A DNA stretch of 64,000 nucleotides from positions 620,001-684,000 of the forward strand of contig NC_061795.1 in assembly GCF_021462225.1 (NCBI RefSeq), written 5' to 3'. The notes under the pieces were generated by a model, which did not search any database, was not told the origin of the DNA, and saw nothing but the letters and a program-made list of their open reading frames with translations. This DNA comes from Girardinichthys multiradiatus. Its lineage: Eukaryota; Chordata; Actinopteri; Cyprinodontiformes; Goodeidae. Below, one piece after another: positions 10,487-21,649 of this stretch; the first letter of the stretch is position 1, and every line of letters begins with the position of its first letter. The position numbers were made by a program, and so were the translations under genes.

Positions 10487-10567
10487 GTATCCAGCTGACA
10501 TAAACAATCACCATATAATCAGTCATAAAGTTTACATATAAACAACTCTTTTCCCAAATGTGTTTAG

Positions 10568-10726
10568 CTATGGGGAGCTGTCCTAAAGGCTGGATTGAGT
10601 TTGCCGGCAGTTGTTACCTCCACCATGACGAGAGACTCACTTGGTCTGAGGCAGAGAAGCGCTGTCAGGAGCTTAGCGCCCACCTGGTCAGCATTGGCTC
10701 GCCGGAAGAGCAGCGGTTTGTCAACT
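10568..10726 (+). CDS. acan: acan exon: C-type lectin domain, part 1 (G3)
   Basis: The 159-bp exon encodes GSCPKGWIEFAGSCYLH through SPEEQRFVN with a GTGAGT donor. It starts with the long-form C-type lectin fold (first cysteine pair, GSCY, EKRCQ). G3 of aggrecan binds tenascins, fibulins and other matrix ligands in a calcium-dependent way. Confidence 0.95.
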
Positions 10727-10860
10727 GTGAGTACCTCTTTGAAAGTAAGCCCTCAGTTTAGCCTTCATATAAGATATTTCTGAAGGTGAGGTGACGGAGG
10801 GGGATCTGATTCCAGGAGATTGTACACATAAATTAAAACTAACAAGGCAGCAGCGTAATT

Positions 10861-10960
10861 TACAGCACCTTGCAAAAATCATAACCCTTAAAATTCTCTA
10901 GACGTGGCTGTAACACCATGAAAAAATAATACTTTTATGAGCCACTTTGTACAGATATGA
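10861..10960 (+). mobile_element. Tc1 terminal fragment in lectin intron
   Basis: CAGCACCTTGCAAAAATCAT closely resembles the CAGTGCCTTGCAAAAG termini of Tc1 elements elsewhere in this window. The rest is missing; it is a small solo end. Confidence 0.5.
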
Positions 10961-10994
10961 TTTTTTTATTTGTTAAAATTTGACCAACTTACAG

Positions 10995-11077
10995 CCAACG
11001 GTGAGCACTATCAGTGGATTGGACTTAATGACAAAGATGTGCAGAATAAGTTCCACTGGACAGATGGGAATCCACTG
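10995..11077 (+). CDS. acan: acan exon: C-type lectin domain, part 2
   Basis: The 83-bp exon encodes SNGEHYQWIGLNDKDV through FHWTDGNPL, including the WIGL motif central to the lectin fold. Acceptor TTACAG, donor GTGAGT. It leaves phase 0 for the next exon. Confidence 0.95.
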
Positions 11078-11177
11078 GTGAGTCTGATTGAACTGGTCAG
11101 TTGGGTCATATTAAAACTGTTAGCTATTTTTGTAAAGGTTGATAAAACTGCGGTTCTTCATCTGATGCTTTGATCAG

Positions 11178-11322
11178 TCTTTCGAGAACTGGAGACCCAA
11201 CCAGCCGGACAACTACTTCGGTTCTGGTGAGGATTGTGTGGTGATGATCTGGCATGAAGGTGGCGAGTGGAATGATGTGCCCTGCAACTACCACCTTCCT
11301 TTCACCTGCAAGACAACACCTG
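11178..11322 (+). CDS. acan: acan exon: C-type lectin domain, part 3
   Basis: The 145-bp exon encodes [17 protein letters not shown] through FTCKTTPG. It holds the QPD and WND motifs that ligate calcium and the last three cysteines. Donor GTAAGC. Confidence 0.95.
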
Positions 11323-12396
11323 GTAAGCCCACTGGTCACAAAATCACCCATCCACAAAACAAGCGATGCCTCATTAGATCGACAGTTGTTTTTTTTAAAT
11401 ACATGTATGAAAAACTGTGTTGCACAAGTAAGTTTTTAAACATTTGATGATTCTTTTGGTAATTTCTAAATGTTTAGTTTACTCTATCCATCTGATCTAG
11501 CGTTACCATATACCTCTTGAATAAGATTTTCCTTCCAATTTGTTTACTATTTTTTTTTTTTTTTTGCACAGCTTTTCAAATGAAATGCCATCATTCATTA
11601 TTTTTTTCCTAGAAAGATTTGCTGTTATATTGAAAACACCCTTCAGTTATGAGCACCTTTTGGTAAAGATGTAAATTAGGCTGTAAAATAAATTCTTCTT
11701 TTACTGCAGTAGCATAATCTCAGACTGTAAATAAAAAACACCATTTAATTTGAACACAAAACAAAATCCCACTTTAAAAGATTTTTACCAAATAAATCAC
11801 TGTTGGTACAATTACCCACACCACAAAAAAAAAAAAAAAAATCTAATTTAAAGTTAAAAGTAGCTGAAACATTTAAGGAATTTGTGCTTTACCTTTTGAA
11901 ACTAATCAGAATTTCTATGAATTTTTAATTAGAAATCCATTACTGCCTGTTTTCTATCTTGTTCACATATGACCTGACACAGAGAAGCCTTTAACTGCTC
12001 TTTAATTTAATTATTCAAGTAAGACTTATGTGTGTTTGTCCTCCAAGCCAACAGGAAAATATCCACTTACCTAAACATCTCCATATCTACAGTCAGACAA
12101 ATGATTGAAAATACTTTAGAAATGCCCATTGCTAACTGTTTCTGAACTGCAGCAAAGACTGGCATCTAACATCCATTAGATGCTGTCTACATGCCATTGG
12201 TTTGTTTTTTTGAACGAAAAGACTAGCCATCAAAAACTTTACTAGGGGTCCACAAATCTTTACTCGGGGTGCCCATAACTGTGAAGGGCGTATATACGCA
12301 CATACAGTATGTGTGTATGTGCGTATGCATACTGTATACTGTATGTACAGCCTTACTGTATGATAACATATAAGATTTGTTTATAATTTATGACAG
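11323..12396 (+). other. acan intron with homopolymer runs and a purine-pyrimidine palindromic tract
   Basis: There is no recognisable transposon. T and A runs occur near 11550 and 11826. At about 12289-12353 alternating GTATAT/GTGTAT units form self-complementary stretches (ACATACAGTATGTGTGTATG). No lectin or EGF-type exon was found here. Confidence 0.5.
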
Positions 12397-12579
12397 TCAT
12401 GTGCGGAGCACCGCCCAAGGTGAAAAACGGCAGTCCAATAGGCGGCAGCAGAGAGCGCCATTCTGTCGATTCCATGATCCGCTACCAGTGTGACCCAGGC
12501 TTTATGCAGCGCCACCTGTCTGTCATACACTGTATGGCAAACGGAGAGTGGGAGGAGCCACAAGTCCAGTGCATAGAAG
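12397..12579 (+). CDS. acan: acan exon: Sushi/CCP domain (G3)
   Basis: The 183-bp exon encodes VMCGAPPKVKNGSPIGG through PQVQCIEG, a complete Sushi module with four cysteines and the conserved GEWEEPQ before the last cysteine. Acceptor ATGACAG, donor GTGAGT. It immediately follows the lectin domain, the normal G3 order in hyalectans. Confidence 0.95.
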
Positions 12580-13018
12580 GTGAGTTTTAAAGGAAAGTCC
12601 TGAAATAAGTGTCTTGAACATTTGACCCCATGTGTACATGTAATTAAAATGGGATATATGTATAATTAGATATAATTAAAATGTACATATAAGGAAAATG
12701 GGATACCACTGCAGTGTGTGAACAGAAACATTCTAGCTTGGCTTAACTCTCAGGAGTCGTACATTCTTTGTAGATAAGGAACCCCAACATAGATAGATGA
12801 TTAAACATATTGAATATGAATTATAAATGTGCAGGATCAAAAATTAAATGTTGCTTTAGAAAATGCACCATCTGTGCTGCACTTCTGAGCATGCAGCTTG
12901 TGAGCTTCAATCTCCACTGCCTCCAGTCGCTGCAGAGTCATTTGTGAGTCTCTGGGTGCTTCTTCTGGAGTTCTTTTATGCATGATGTCATCAGTATGCG
13001 AACCTTTTCTCCCTCCAG

Positions 13019-13110
13019 CTGGAGCCAACAGCAACAGGCTACACAAAAGGTCCCTGAGGAAAAGAAGTAAAGGTGTCAGCAGCCAACAGGAACCGAGGGA
13101 ACTGCTCTGA
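13019..13110 (+). CDS. acan: acan terminal exon: basic C-terminal tail and stop
   Basis: After a CTCCCTCCAG acceptor, phase 1 reading gives AGANSNRLHKRSLRKRSKG and ends ...PRELL with TGA at 13108-13110. Mammalian aggrecan ends in a similar arginine/lysine-rich tail after the Sushi domain, so the short exon is credible. The 3' UTR follows; the first AATAAA downstream (about 13975) is inside a transposon, so the true polyadenylation site is not settled. Confidence 0.85.
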
Positions 13111-13855
13111 GGAGGACTGGAAGGGACATACAACAGAGCCACAAAAGAGCTTTCTTCTAAAGAAGCATGGACACTAATACAAATACCAGACCAAAAAGAT
13201 AGCATGCCCTACCCTGTATATACGCACACTAAAGCACATTTAGACAGTGATGAAAGAAACAGCAAGTGATGTTCCTGATCTTTGAATGTCACCCTGCAAC
13301 CTCTGAAGGCAAATTTCTCTAAAACCAATTTAATTTATGATTCAGCATCCTGGAGCTAAAGTAGAAACTTATTTCAAGAGGCTGAAGAGTAACATGCAAA
13401 GAGCTTAGGAAGTGTTTTCAGTTCAAACAGACTTTTATTATATTTTACCATCTAGATTTGTGTTTCTTAGAATTATTTTAGGTGTTAGATTCCTACTTTT
13501 TAGGGCAACTCAGTGGATATCAAGTTTTTTGGTTGTGTCGCAGATGAATGATCCTGCTTGGTTGTTTCATCTGAGTTCTGAAGGAAGACATGACAGAAAA
13601 TGACATGAAGGAAAAAAAGTCATATGAAGCCTTTAGTCTTGTCACAGCTGTAAATTTGACATCTACAGCGTCGAACCAACACATTATGAAAACACGACTC
13701 CCTGGATTGAAATAATCAGCACGTATGCACTTTTGAAACTTCTGTCATGTCTGTGCTAATCATTTGAATCCAGTGCACCTTAAAACTGTTATAAAAAAAG
13801 TAAAAGCTTTTCTGTAGCTGTATTTTTACATATCAAGTGAGAAGTGACAGGAAAA
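13111..13855 (+). other. acan: Probable acan 3' UTR, no other feature seen
   Basis: Non-repetitive AT-rich sequence directly after the stop. No consensus AATAAA is visible before the transposon that begins at 13856. Confidence 0.45.
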
Positions 13856-14994
13856 CAGTGCCTTGCAAAAGCATTTCTAATCCTTAAACAATTAACTTTT
13901 TGAGATAGACTAACACTAAGCAGTGTATAATTGTAAAAAAGAAAGAAACATGACACGTTTTCACATTTGCTTCCAAATAAAAGTCTGAAAATATTCTCTG
14001 ACCAGCCTCACTGTCACTTAAGCAACCCCCACTGCATAATGCTGCCACCATCATGTTTCATTTCGGGATGGTGTGTTCATAGCAATGTGTGGCACGCATG
14101 TATCCCTAATTCAGATACATTTAATAAAACTCTAAAGCAACCAACTGCCATCACAACTCACCTAATTAATAAAAACTGTGTCAGTATGAATACAGCTGTT
14201 CTTCGAATGCCCCAGATGTTTGTTAGAGAACATCAGTGAGCAAGCAGCATCATGAAGATGGAGGAACACAGCAGACGCTGCAATCTTTGAACATCTCACT
14301 GTTTAACCCATTATCCAAGAATGGAAAGAGTTTGGCAGGGATGCAAACCTACCAACATGTGGGCGTCCACCTTAACATTGCCATCGTGAGACATGCTGGT
14401 GGCAGCATTATGTATTGGACATTGTTTCTCCTGCAGGGAAAGGGAAGCTGGTCAGAGTTAATTGGAAGATGGATGGAGCTAAATAAAGCCTAAAACAGGA
14501 TGGAAGCTGTAAAAGGCTGCAAAAGACTTGACACTGAGGCAGAGGTTCATCTTTTCACCAGCTATCCATGTGTTAGAATGGCTCAGCCAAGGCCAGACCT
14601 AAATCTGATTGACAATCTGTTGCAAAACTTATGGCGAGAAATCTGATGTCCCCAGGTGCTCTTCATCTAATCTGCCTGAGGTTGAACTACTTTGCAAAGA
14701 AACATTTTAGTCTCTAGATTCGCAAAGCCTGTAGAGACATACACAAAGATGTCTGCAGCTGTAATATCTGCAAAAGTTGGTTCTATAGAGTATCGGCTCA
14801 CTGATTACAAATGCATGTCGCACTTTTCAGATCTTCATTCCTAAAAGATGTCAGAAACGTTCGATTTTCCTTCCATTACAAATGATGCACTGTGTAATGT
14901 AAGTTTATCACATAAAGCCCCAATGAAATTTGTGATTGTAGTGTGACAAAATGTGAAGAATATGAATAGGTGTGGGGACTTTTGCAAGGCACTG
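13856..14994 (+). mobile_element. Decayed Tc1 element
   Basis: The left end CAGTGCCTTGCAAAAGCATT and the right end (CTTTTGCAAGGCACTG followed by TA) are inverted. Internal plus-strand sequence matches a Tc1 5' leader (GTTAGAGAACATCAGTGAGC) and scattered transposase segments such as the GGSIMYW region near 14400, with many frameshifts. It is inactive and shorter than the full-length copy at 23222-24848. Confidence 0.75.
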
Positions 14995-16224
14995 TATGTC
15001 CCTGAACTACAATTTAATGGAGTCTTATAATAATTTAAAAGATGAGCATCTGCCTTGGCGCACTTGGTCCTTATTTATCACTTCTCAAGCGCAAACCGAT
15101 GCCTTTGTTTCTGATTCCACTGACATGAGAACGTCAGCGTTTGCTGTGGGATGAGTTTCTCAATGTAAATACTCTCTCTGTAATTTTCTGAACAGCAGGA
15201 TCTGTCCATAACCTGCGCAGTGCAGGCAGTTTTAACCTTTTTGACTTACAGTATTTATCAGTGATGCGTTTGCCAAGTGGTTGAGTACTTAGAGCCAACT
15301 GTATAGAGAAGGACAGGTAGAACCTTGTGTTTTCATTAAAGCCTCAGATGTGTCGCTGGAGAATGTTCCTGCTGTATTTTAGAATATCTTCATAGTTCAT
15401 TTCAAAAATGCTTCTTGTTCACTTGTGAAGCTGAAGAAAGTTGAACCAATAGACCTCATAAAAGTGGGGTTTGGGCAGCTTGATGAGGGTTTTAAGGTCA
15501 GCATTTGCTTCAGCTCTCAGATAATTTGATCCATGGCTCCTACATTGGAGCTCATAAACCCCCCAGTCTCTCAGGGACACAGCTTAAAATGAATAAAAGA
15601 CAAATGTCTCCTTTGATGTAACTGGGGTGACTGGGTAGAAGATGAAAATTAGAGGTCAAGCAACAAGTGTAGATCTCTATCAGTGTTTTGCCTTTTACTG
15701 GCTGCTAAATAAAATGACACCTTAACAAACAAACTAAACATAGATAAGTACCTCATCCAGATTCTGAAACCTGATGTGACCATAAAGCACAGTTCACCAA
15801 ATAAAATATTTGTCTCAGTAGCCTTATTGTTGCAAATATATTTTTACTCAGTCATTTACAAGAAGCTTGGATGCACAGATCTTTCTTTCTTTTTGTCATT
15901 TCCTGAAAATGATTTTCCTTGAAGTCGCAATATTTCAGGTAAACTGAAGTACAACCCTGACTCTTAGTTTGTTTTTGCCTTCCTGTGTGATTTAACCATG
16001 AAAAAACACCTAATAAATACCTCATTCATCAGCATCTACAGTGACTACCTTGATCGCTGCAGCAACCCTGAACAGAACCTGCTCTGTGTGTTTGTGGTGC
16101 CGCCTCTTTGGGAGAGCTGTGCTGAGAGTATGAGGTCATCTGTGGTAGCATGTTTACACCGGTTTACGTTGTCTATTCATCTTTCACAGAGGTAGATGCA
16201 GTAATGTGAAATGCAATTACGGCA
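14995..16224. other. Intergenic, no recognised feature
   Basis: Both strands were read. Only short open frames without recognisable domains occur, and no terminal repeats were noticed. Confidence 0.4.
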
Positions 16225-16339
16225 TACAGGTATGTTGTGTGTTTGCAAAGTGTCATGGAAAAATATTAATACCTTATTAACCCTCAGATTGTAACATTAC
16301 AACCACAAATCACAGTGTATTTTTTTGTTCTAGATTTAT

Positions 16340-16500
16340 TTCGCCGCACTAGCAGCCTTTATTTTTTCATTTTCTTTTGAAAGTAGGCAGACAGGAAATG
16401 GGGGGCCGAGAGGGGGAAGACCTGCAGCACAGGTCACCGTGGCTCGGACTGGAACCAGGGGACAGCCATGTCGAAGGCTGAAGCCTCTCTATACATACAC
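16340..16500 (-). mobile_element. tRNA-related SINE-like fragment
   Basis: Read on the minus strand it contains GGTTCCAGTCC, a good match to a pol III B box, and the plus strand shows the GACAGGAAATGGGGGGCCGAG and GAAGACCTGCAGCA blocks of a widespread fish repeat. It interrupts the decayed Tc1 element. Confidence 0.5.
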
Positions 16501-16854
16501 CTGAGTGTATTTTATTGGGCTATCATGTGATAGACCAACAGAAAATAGTGCACAATCACAAGCTGGAAGGAAAACCTCCATTCACATTTCTATCATCTTT
16601 CCATCAATTCTGACCATCTTCAATGTCCCTGAAAGCATCCCCACAGCATGATGCTGCCACTACCAGGTTTCATCATGGGGATGGTGTGTTCAGAGTAATG
16701 TGCAGAGTTAGAATCTTGTATATAAGCCAACATGTTCAGGTTTGGTCTCACCTGACTGGAGTACCTTCTAATACATGTTTGTTGTGTCTTCTACATGGCT
16801 TGTGACAAAATGCAAAGGAGACTGCAGCTGCTGAACTCTTTTCTTACAGCCATT

Positions 16855-17400
16855 TTTGGAGTGCATGATTGATAGTGTCATAATATGTTGGACTTTGTGT
16901 TCTGTAGTTCTGACTGATGTATTCAGGTTTTTGTGCTGTAGTCTTTTGCTACTGAGCTTCTTTATCAAAGGGCATTTCTACTGTTTTATTTTGGAAAGTC
17001 TGTGTCCCCTTAACTTCCTGTTTTCTGTCGCCCCCATTTATGAGTTTCTTTGTCATTTATCTTTGAATTTTAGTCTCATGAATTGTGTTTTGTTTGTTTT
17101 CTCTGAGTTCAGCCATTCTCCCTCATTAGTTTCCCTCTGTCTCTGTGGTTTCTCTCTCACTTTGTTAATGAGACCCCTACCTGTCTCTAATTCCAACAAT
17201 CGCCTCCAAGTATATATTCCCCTTTGGTTCATTAAATCTTTGCAAGTTCTTTCCATTGGAAATCAATTCATGGTCCAGTTCCTGTCCGTTTTGCTGCCCA
17301 TCATTTGGATATAGCGTTTTTGAATTTGGACTTCAGTAAGTTTTGGTTATAAAACTCAGCTTTACTTTAGTCTCCTGTCTGCATTTAGGTTTTCCATACA
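16855..17400. mobile_element. Unidentified insertion inside Tc1 relic
   Basis: About 545 bp of T-rich sequence separates two collinear Tc1 parts. A 152-residue open frame (16856-17314) is low-complexity, hydrophobic and has no domain I recognise, so I do not call it a gene. It could be an LTR fragment. Confidence 0.35.
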
Positions 17401-17574
17401 ACATCCTCTTAATAGTTGTCCGGGTAACAGATTCTTCCACCTGAGCTGTGCAGCTCCTCCAGAAATTCCATAAGCCGTTTGACTGTTCCTCTGATGAATG
17501 TCAAATGTATAATTTTTGATATGTATATAATCTCACACCACTACTTCTTTAACAAAGTCAGACTCTGCCATAAC

Positions 17575-17705
17575 TAAATCCATCCTTCCATCCACCCGTT
17601 TATTGTGTACAGCTGCTTTTGGGGCTGATGCCCATCTCCAGCGGTCATCGGGCCAGAGGCGGGGTACGCCCTTCACCAATGGGCAGGCCATTACAGGCCT
17701 AATTA
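17575..17705. repeat. Fish interspersed repeat fragment
   Basis: CATCCTTCCATCCACCC, then CCCATCTCCAGCGGTCATCG and GGCGGGGTACGCCC, is the characteristic ending of a common teleost repeat. No larger structure is preserved. Confidence 0.4.
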
Positions 17706-18476
17706 GTGAATATGCAGCTGAATCCATTTCATACTTTTTCTAAATGCAAATTGTATTAGAAAATGTTGTATTAGTTTTAAAAATGTTAAAAGTGATAAAG
17801 GCTGTTGAAGGGTGCCATGTGTGTTTATTGTTTTTTAAATGCAAACAAAAAAACAAATAAATAAATTGTCATATTGGTTTGAACCAATTTGACCCACATG
17901 CAGAAAGCAATTCAGGAGACAAAGTTTTTCGGTGAAGAGTTTATTTACAGTGTAGTGACGTGGGCAAGGAAAACGGAACCGGGAAACAAACGGTAAAATA
18001 AACAGGATGGTAAGCAGGGAAAACTCAGGGTCAAAAATTAAAGAATAATAATTCAGCCTTACTGGGATGATGGAACGATCCGCCAGAGGGTGGAGGAGCA
18101 GAGAGACCAAATAGTTGTTTACCCGTGAGGTAGATGATGGTGGATAATAAGACGGTCCAGGGTTTTCAGATGTTGGCGCAGTGGAAGAAGGAGGGTGGAC
18201 AGGATTCTTGAGTGGTAATCCAAGAAGCAAAGAATTCAGGAGGCCACCAACCGGTGAGGTCCAATGAAGTAACAAGTGGTTAGAGTCTTTGCTCATGGAG
18301 CTGGATAGCTTCTTTCCAGAAGTTGTTAATCCAGGCAGAGTTCCACACAACAAGGCAAGGTCCAGGTAATCCTGCAAGGTAACAAAATTCAAATTACTAA
18401 AAGTCCAAGGCAAGAACAAGACAAGGTAATGTGGCTTGAGATGCACCACTAAGGGACAACACTGTGGCAGTGAGTT

Positions 18477-21387
18477 CTTCTTCTTCTGTGTTGTTTTTTG
18501 GCAGTTGGCAAATAACTTGAAGATGTGCATTACCGCCACCGACTGGTATGGAGTGTGGTTCTTCATGGTTTTAAATCTTATTTACTATTACAACAATCAA
18601 ATTCTATTTATTAATTTAGTGCTTTTGAAAAATCTAATTATAATTTGAATATGTTTGCTACCTAAACTTCTTTGCAAAGTATCTCTCAATATAAAATTTT
18701 CTTTAATACCTACAAATTCTCTCCTTAAAATTGTTCTTTCTTGTTCATATTTCTGACACTTCAATATTACATGTTCTATTGTTTCCTCCTCTCCACAATA
18801 ATCACATTTTCCTGTATTATGTTTATTTATCTTGAACAATGTAGAATTAAGTCCTGTATGTCCTAGTCTTAATCTTGTAATTAATCTTTCCTCTTTTCTA
18901 CTCCTTCTTCCTGTTCTTACTTCTCCTACTATCTTGTTGATTCTGTAAAACCATCTTCCTTTCTTTTCTTCATCCCACCTTTTTTGCCACTCTTTCCTGA
19001 TTCTCTGTTTAATTATATTTCTTGCCTCTGACCTACTAATATTTATTATAAAGCTAATGTTGTTTTGTGTTGCCTTCTTTGCCATCCTGTCCGCCTTCTC
19101 ATTCCCTCCAACTCCTACATGTGCTGGTACCCATAAAAACACTAATATTAATCCCATTCTTTGTATTCTAAATAAAGTAAGTTTTATTTCCAACAAAATG
19201 TCTGGTCTACCCTCTGAATGATTATGTTTTAAACTTAATAATGCTGAACTTGAGTCTGAACAAATGATTGTTTTTAATGGTTTTATATCCTCCACCCACT
19301 GCACTGCTAACAATATGGCTAATAATTCTCCTGAATATACTGATAATCCATCTGTAATTCTTTTTCCTACTTTTATTTTAAATTCTGGTATTACAAATGC
19401 TACTCCTATTTTTTCATCTGTTTTTGATGCATCTGTGTAAATCTGGACATAATGATAGTAATTGTTTACATATTCTTGTATTATACTTGAATCTAATCTA
19501 CATTTTGGATCCTTTTTCTTTTTCATCAATGCCATATCCACCACTGCTTCTGGTAACAGCCACGGTGGCACTACTGGCAAAGGCAACATTAAACTTATTT
19601 CTTTTTCATATATTTGAAATTTTTCTGCTATATTATTGATAATCCAACCAAAACTCTTAACTTGTTTTTTTTCTTTTTCCCAGCATGGTTTTAAAATATC
19701 ACGTGTGGGATGATCCGGATTATTGCCTTGTAAATTTATCCAGTAATTTAATGCTAACTGTTTCCTTCTTAAATCTAATGGCATCTCTCCCATCTCTACC
19801 TGAAGTGGTGCTGTTGGACAGGTTCTGATTGCTCCTGTACAAATTCTTAAAGCTTGATGTTGTATATTGTCTAATTTTATAAGATGAGTGTTTGCTGCTG
19901 ATCCATAAATTATACTTCCATAATCAATATTTGATCTAATTAATCCTGTATAAATTCTTTTTAATGATGTTCGATCTGCTCCCCAATCAATACCAGCCAT
20001 ACATCTCATAATGTTTAATATTCTTTTGCATTTATCTATGATTTTTTCTATATGTACTTTCCATATAATTTTTTCATCAAACCATATACCTAAAAATTTT
20101 ATATTTTTTACTTGTTCTAAAACTTGATTGTATAATTTTAGTTTTATATTTTCTCTTTTCCTTTTCTGTGTAAACACCATTAGTTTTGTTTTTTCCACTG
20201 AGAATTTAAATCCCCATTGATTTGCCCATTGTTCTATACTAATAATCTCATCCTGTATTTTCTTTTCAATAAATTTGATATTACGACCCCTTTTCCATAT
20301 AGCTCCATCATCTGCAAATAGTGAGCAACCGACGTCCTTACCAATATTTTTAAATACATCATTTATCATTATAGAAAACAATAACGGACTTATAATACTT
20401 CCTTGAGGAGTACCATTATCTATTATATATTTATCTGACAATTCTTGACCAATTCTTACTTGTATTGTTCTATTTGATAAAAAATCTTTAATCCAGTTAA
20501 ACATTTTTCCAGTAATACCCATTTTATTTAATTTAATTAATAATCCTTCAACCCACATCATGTCATATGCTTTTTCTATATCAAAAAATACAGCTACTAC
20601 ATTTTCTTTGTTTATTTGTGCTCTCCTAATTTCATATTCTAAACATAATGCAGAGTCATTTGTGCTTCTCCCTTTTCTAAACCCATTTTGATTTCTAGAT
20701 ATATATCCATTAATATTTAAATAATATGTTAATCTATTATTAATCATTTTTTCCATTATTTTACAAATATTTGATGTTAATGCGATTGGTCTATAATTTT
20801 CTGGTTTTGTGTTATCTTTTCCTGGTTTAGCTATTGGAATAATTATTGCTTCCTTCCAGCTCTGTGGCAGCTCTCCCTCCTCCCAGACTTTATTGTATAA
20901 TTCTAATATTTTGTCTTTTGCTTTGTCATTGAGATGTTCTATCATCGTATAGTAAATTTGATCTTTTCCAGGTGATGTATTTTTTGTTTTCCTGGTTACA
21001 AAGTTCAATTCTCCTTGTGTAAATGGTTCATTTATTAATTTATTTGTATCTACATTATTTTGCATTAATTCTTTATATTTCATCTTTGTGATTTCCCTAC
21101 CTTTCTTTCCCTCTTCACTAATATTATTTGAACTATGAATTTTACTAAATGTTTTAGCTAATATTTCTGCTTTTTCTTTATCTTCCATTATAGTTATATT
21201 ATCTATTTTTAATATAGGATATCCATATTCTTTTCTAATACCCTTCATTCTTTTAATCGTTTTCCAAATTTGATCAATTTTTGTTTCTCTCCCTACGGTA
21301 TTACAAAAGTTTCTCCAATATTCTCTTTTTGTATGTTTAATGATCTTTCTTACCTTTGCCTGCTTTCTTTTGTACTCAATTAAATTC
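18477..21387 (-). mobile_element. 5'-truncated LINE (I/Nimb-like, with RNase H), 13-bp target duplication
   Basis: The element is flanked by the perfect 13-bp direct repeat GTGGCAGTGAGTT (18464-18476 and 21388-21400), which occurs once, near-identically, in the uninterrupted repeat copy near 6486. The minus-strand 3' end carries an AAG-type simple tail (GAAGAAGAAG). It encodes RT, RNase H and a zinc-binding motif but no endonuclease, so about the first third of a full LINE is missing through 5' truncation. Confidence 0.88.
18597..21387 (-). CDS. LINE ORF2 fragment: reverse transcriptase and RNase H
   Basis: The open frame continues to 21482 (961 codons), but its first roughly 31 codons are host-repeat DNA, so the element-encoded part starts at 21387. 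By residue of the full frame: RT motif FFDIEKAYD at about 299-307, TPQGS at 358-362, FADDG at 389-393; RNase H YTDAS at 682, YSGEL at 716, CSDSS at 741 and ADRMAK near 797, giving all four D-E-D-D acids; then CDYCGEEETIEHVILKC near 905, a zinc-binding motif typical of RNase H-bearing LINE clades. No internal stop or frameshift is seen, which suggests recent insertion. It lacks its endonuclease and promoter, so it is very unlikely to be mobile. Confidence 0.9.
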
Positions 21388-21649
21388 GTGGCAGTGAGTT
21401 GCTGGCAGCCTCCTCCTAATATACTCCTCAGCAGGTAATCAAGGGAATGATGAACACCTGTCACCTCTCCTCCAGGTTCCACGCCATCTAGGGGCTAAGC
21501 ACAGTAACAGCACCAAACAAACAGACAAAGCACAGATCCTGACAATATCTTTCTGATTATGATACTACATCAAACCTCAAAAGCCCTATGCATCAATTAT
21601 GAGAAAAACGCTGAGAAGCTCTTTAAAAAAAGATTTGTTGTGCAATGAA

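Larger units (their letters stand above)
909..13110 (+). other. acan: acan gene (aggrecan core protein), all exons but the 5' end
   Basis: Sixteen exons read in one continuous frame on the plus strand. Domain order is Ig V-set, link 1 and 2 (G1), interglobular segment, link 3 and 4 (G2), two linker exons, Ser-Gly-rich chondroitin-sulfate region, C-type lectin, Sushi/CCP and a basic tail. Only aggrecan among hyalectans has a second link pair after G1, which excludes versican, neurocan and brevican. The protein is a secreted proteoglycan that binds hyaluronan through G1 and carries sulfated glycosaminoglycans on the central region. The exon with the start codon and signal peptide is not in the window; the first visible exon begins in phase 1 just after that point. 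The neighbour on the opposite strand is a link protein, its binding partner. No EGF exon is present and the glycosaminoglycan region is much shorter than in mammals. Confidence 0.96.
16225..17520 (-). mobile_element. Decayed Tc1 element (minus-oriented) with two internal insertions
   Basis: The plus strand shows the typical reverse-orientation Tc1 landmarks: CCATCAATTCTGACCATCTT, CAGCATGATGCTGCCACTAC, a GGGGATGGTGTGTTCAG block and, near 17440, CACCTGAGCTGTGCAGCTCC. They are separated by unrelated sequence at about 16340-16500 and 16855-17400. Ends are approximate. Confidence 0.6.
17867..21544 (-). mobile_element. Dispersed repeat copy 2 (LTR-like), split by a LINE insertion
   Basis: The sequence matches 5887-6631 at both ends: TTGACCCACATGCAGAAAGC near 17889, and CACCTGTCACCTCTCCTCCA plus GCACAGATCCTGACA near 21457-21544. 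Collinearity breaks exactly at 18477-21387, where a LINE lies. On the minus strand the ends are again TGTCAGGATC and ATGACA. Without the LINE it would be about 755 bp. Confidence 0.6.

Noticed and set aside
909..13110. Versican or another hyalectan instead of aggrecan
   Set aside because: Only aggrecan has the second link pair after G1.
13970..13982. AATAAA as the acan polyadenylation signal
   Set aside because: It is within the Tc1 element that begins at 13856; use of it cannot be shown from sequence.
16856..17314. 152-codon hydrophobic frame
   Set aside because: Low-complexity T-rich DNA inside a transposon relic with no recognisable domain.
18597..21482. 961-codon frame as a host gene
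   Set aside because: Reverse transcriptase and RNase H motifs, target duplications and a simple tail show it is a LINE.
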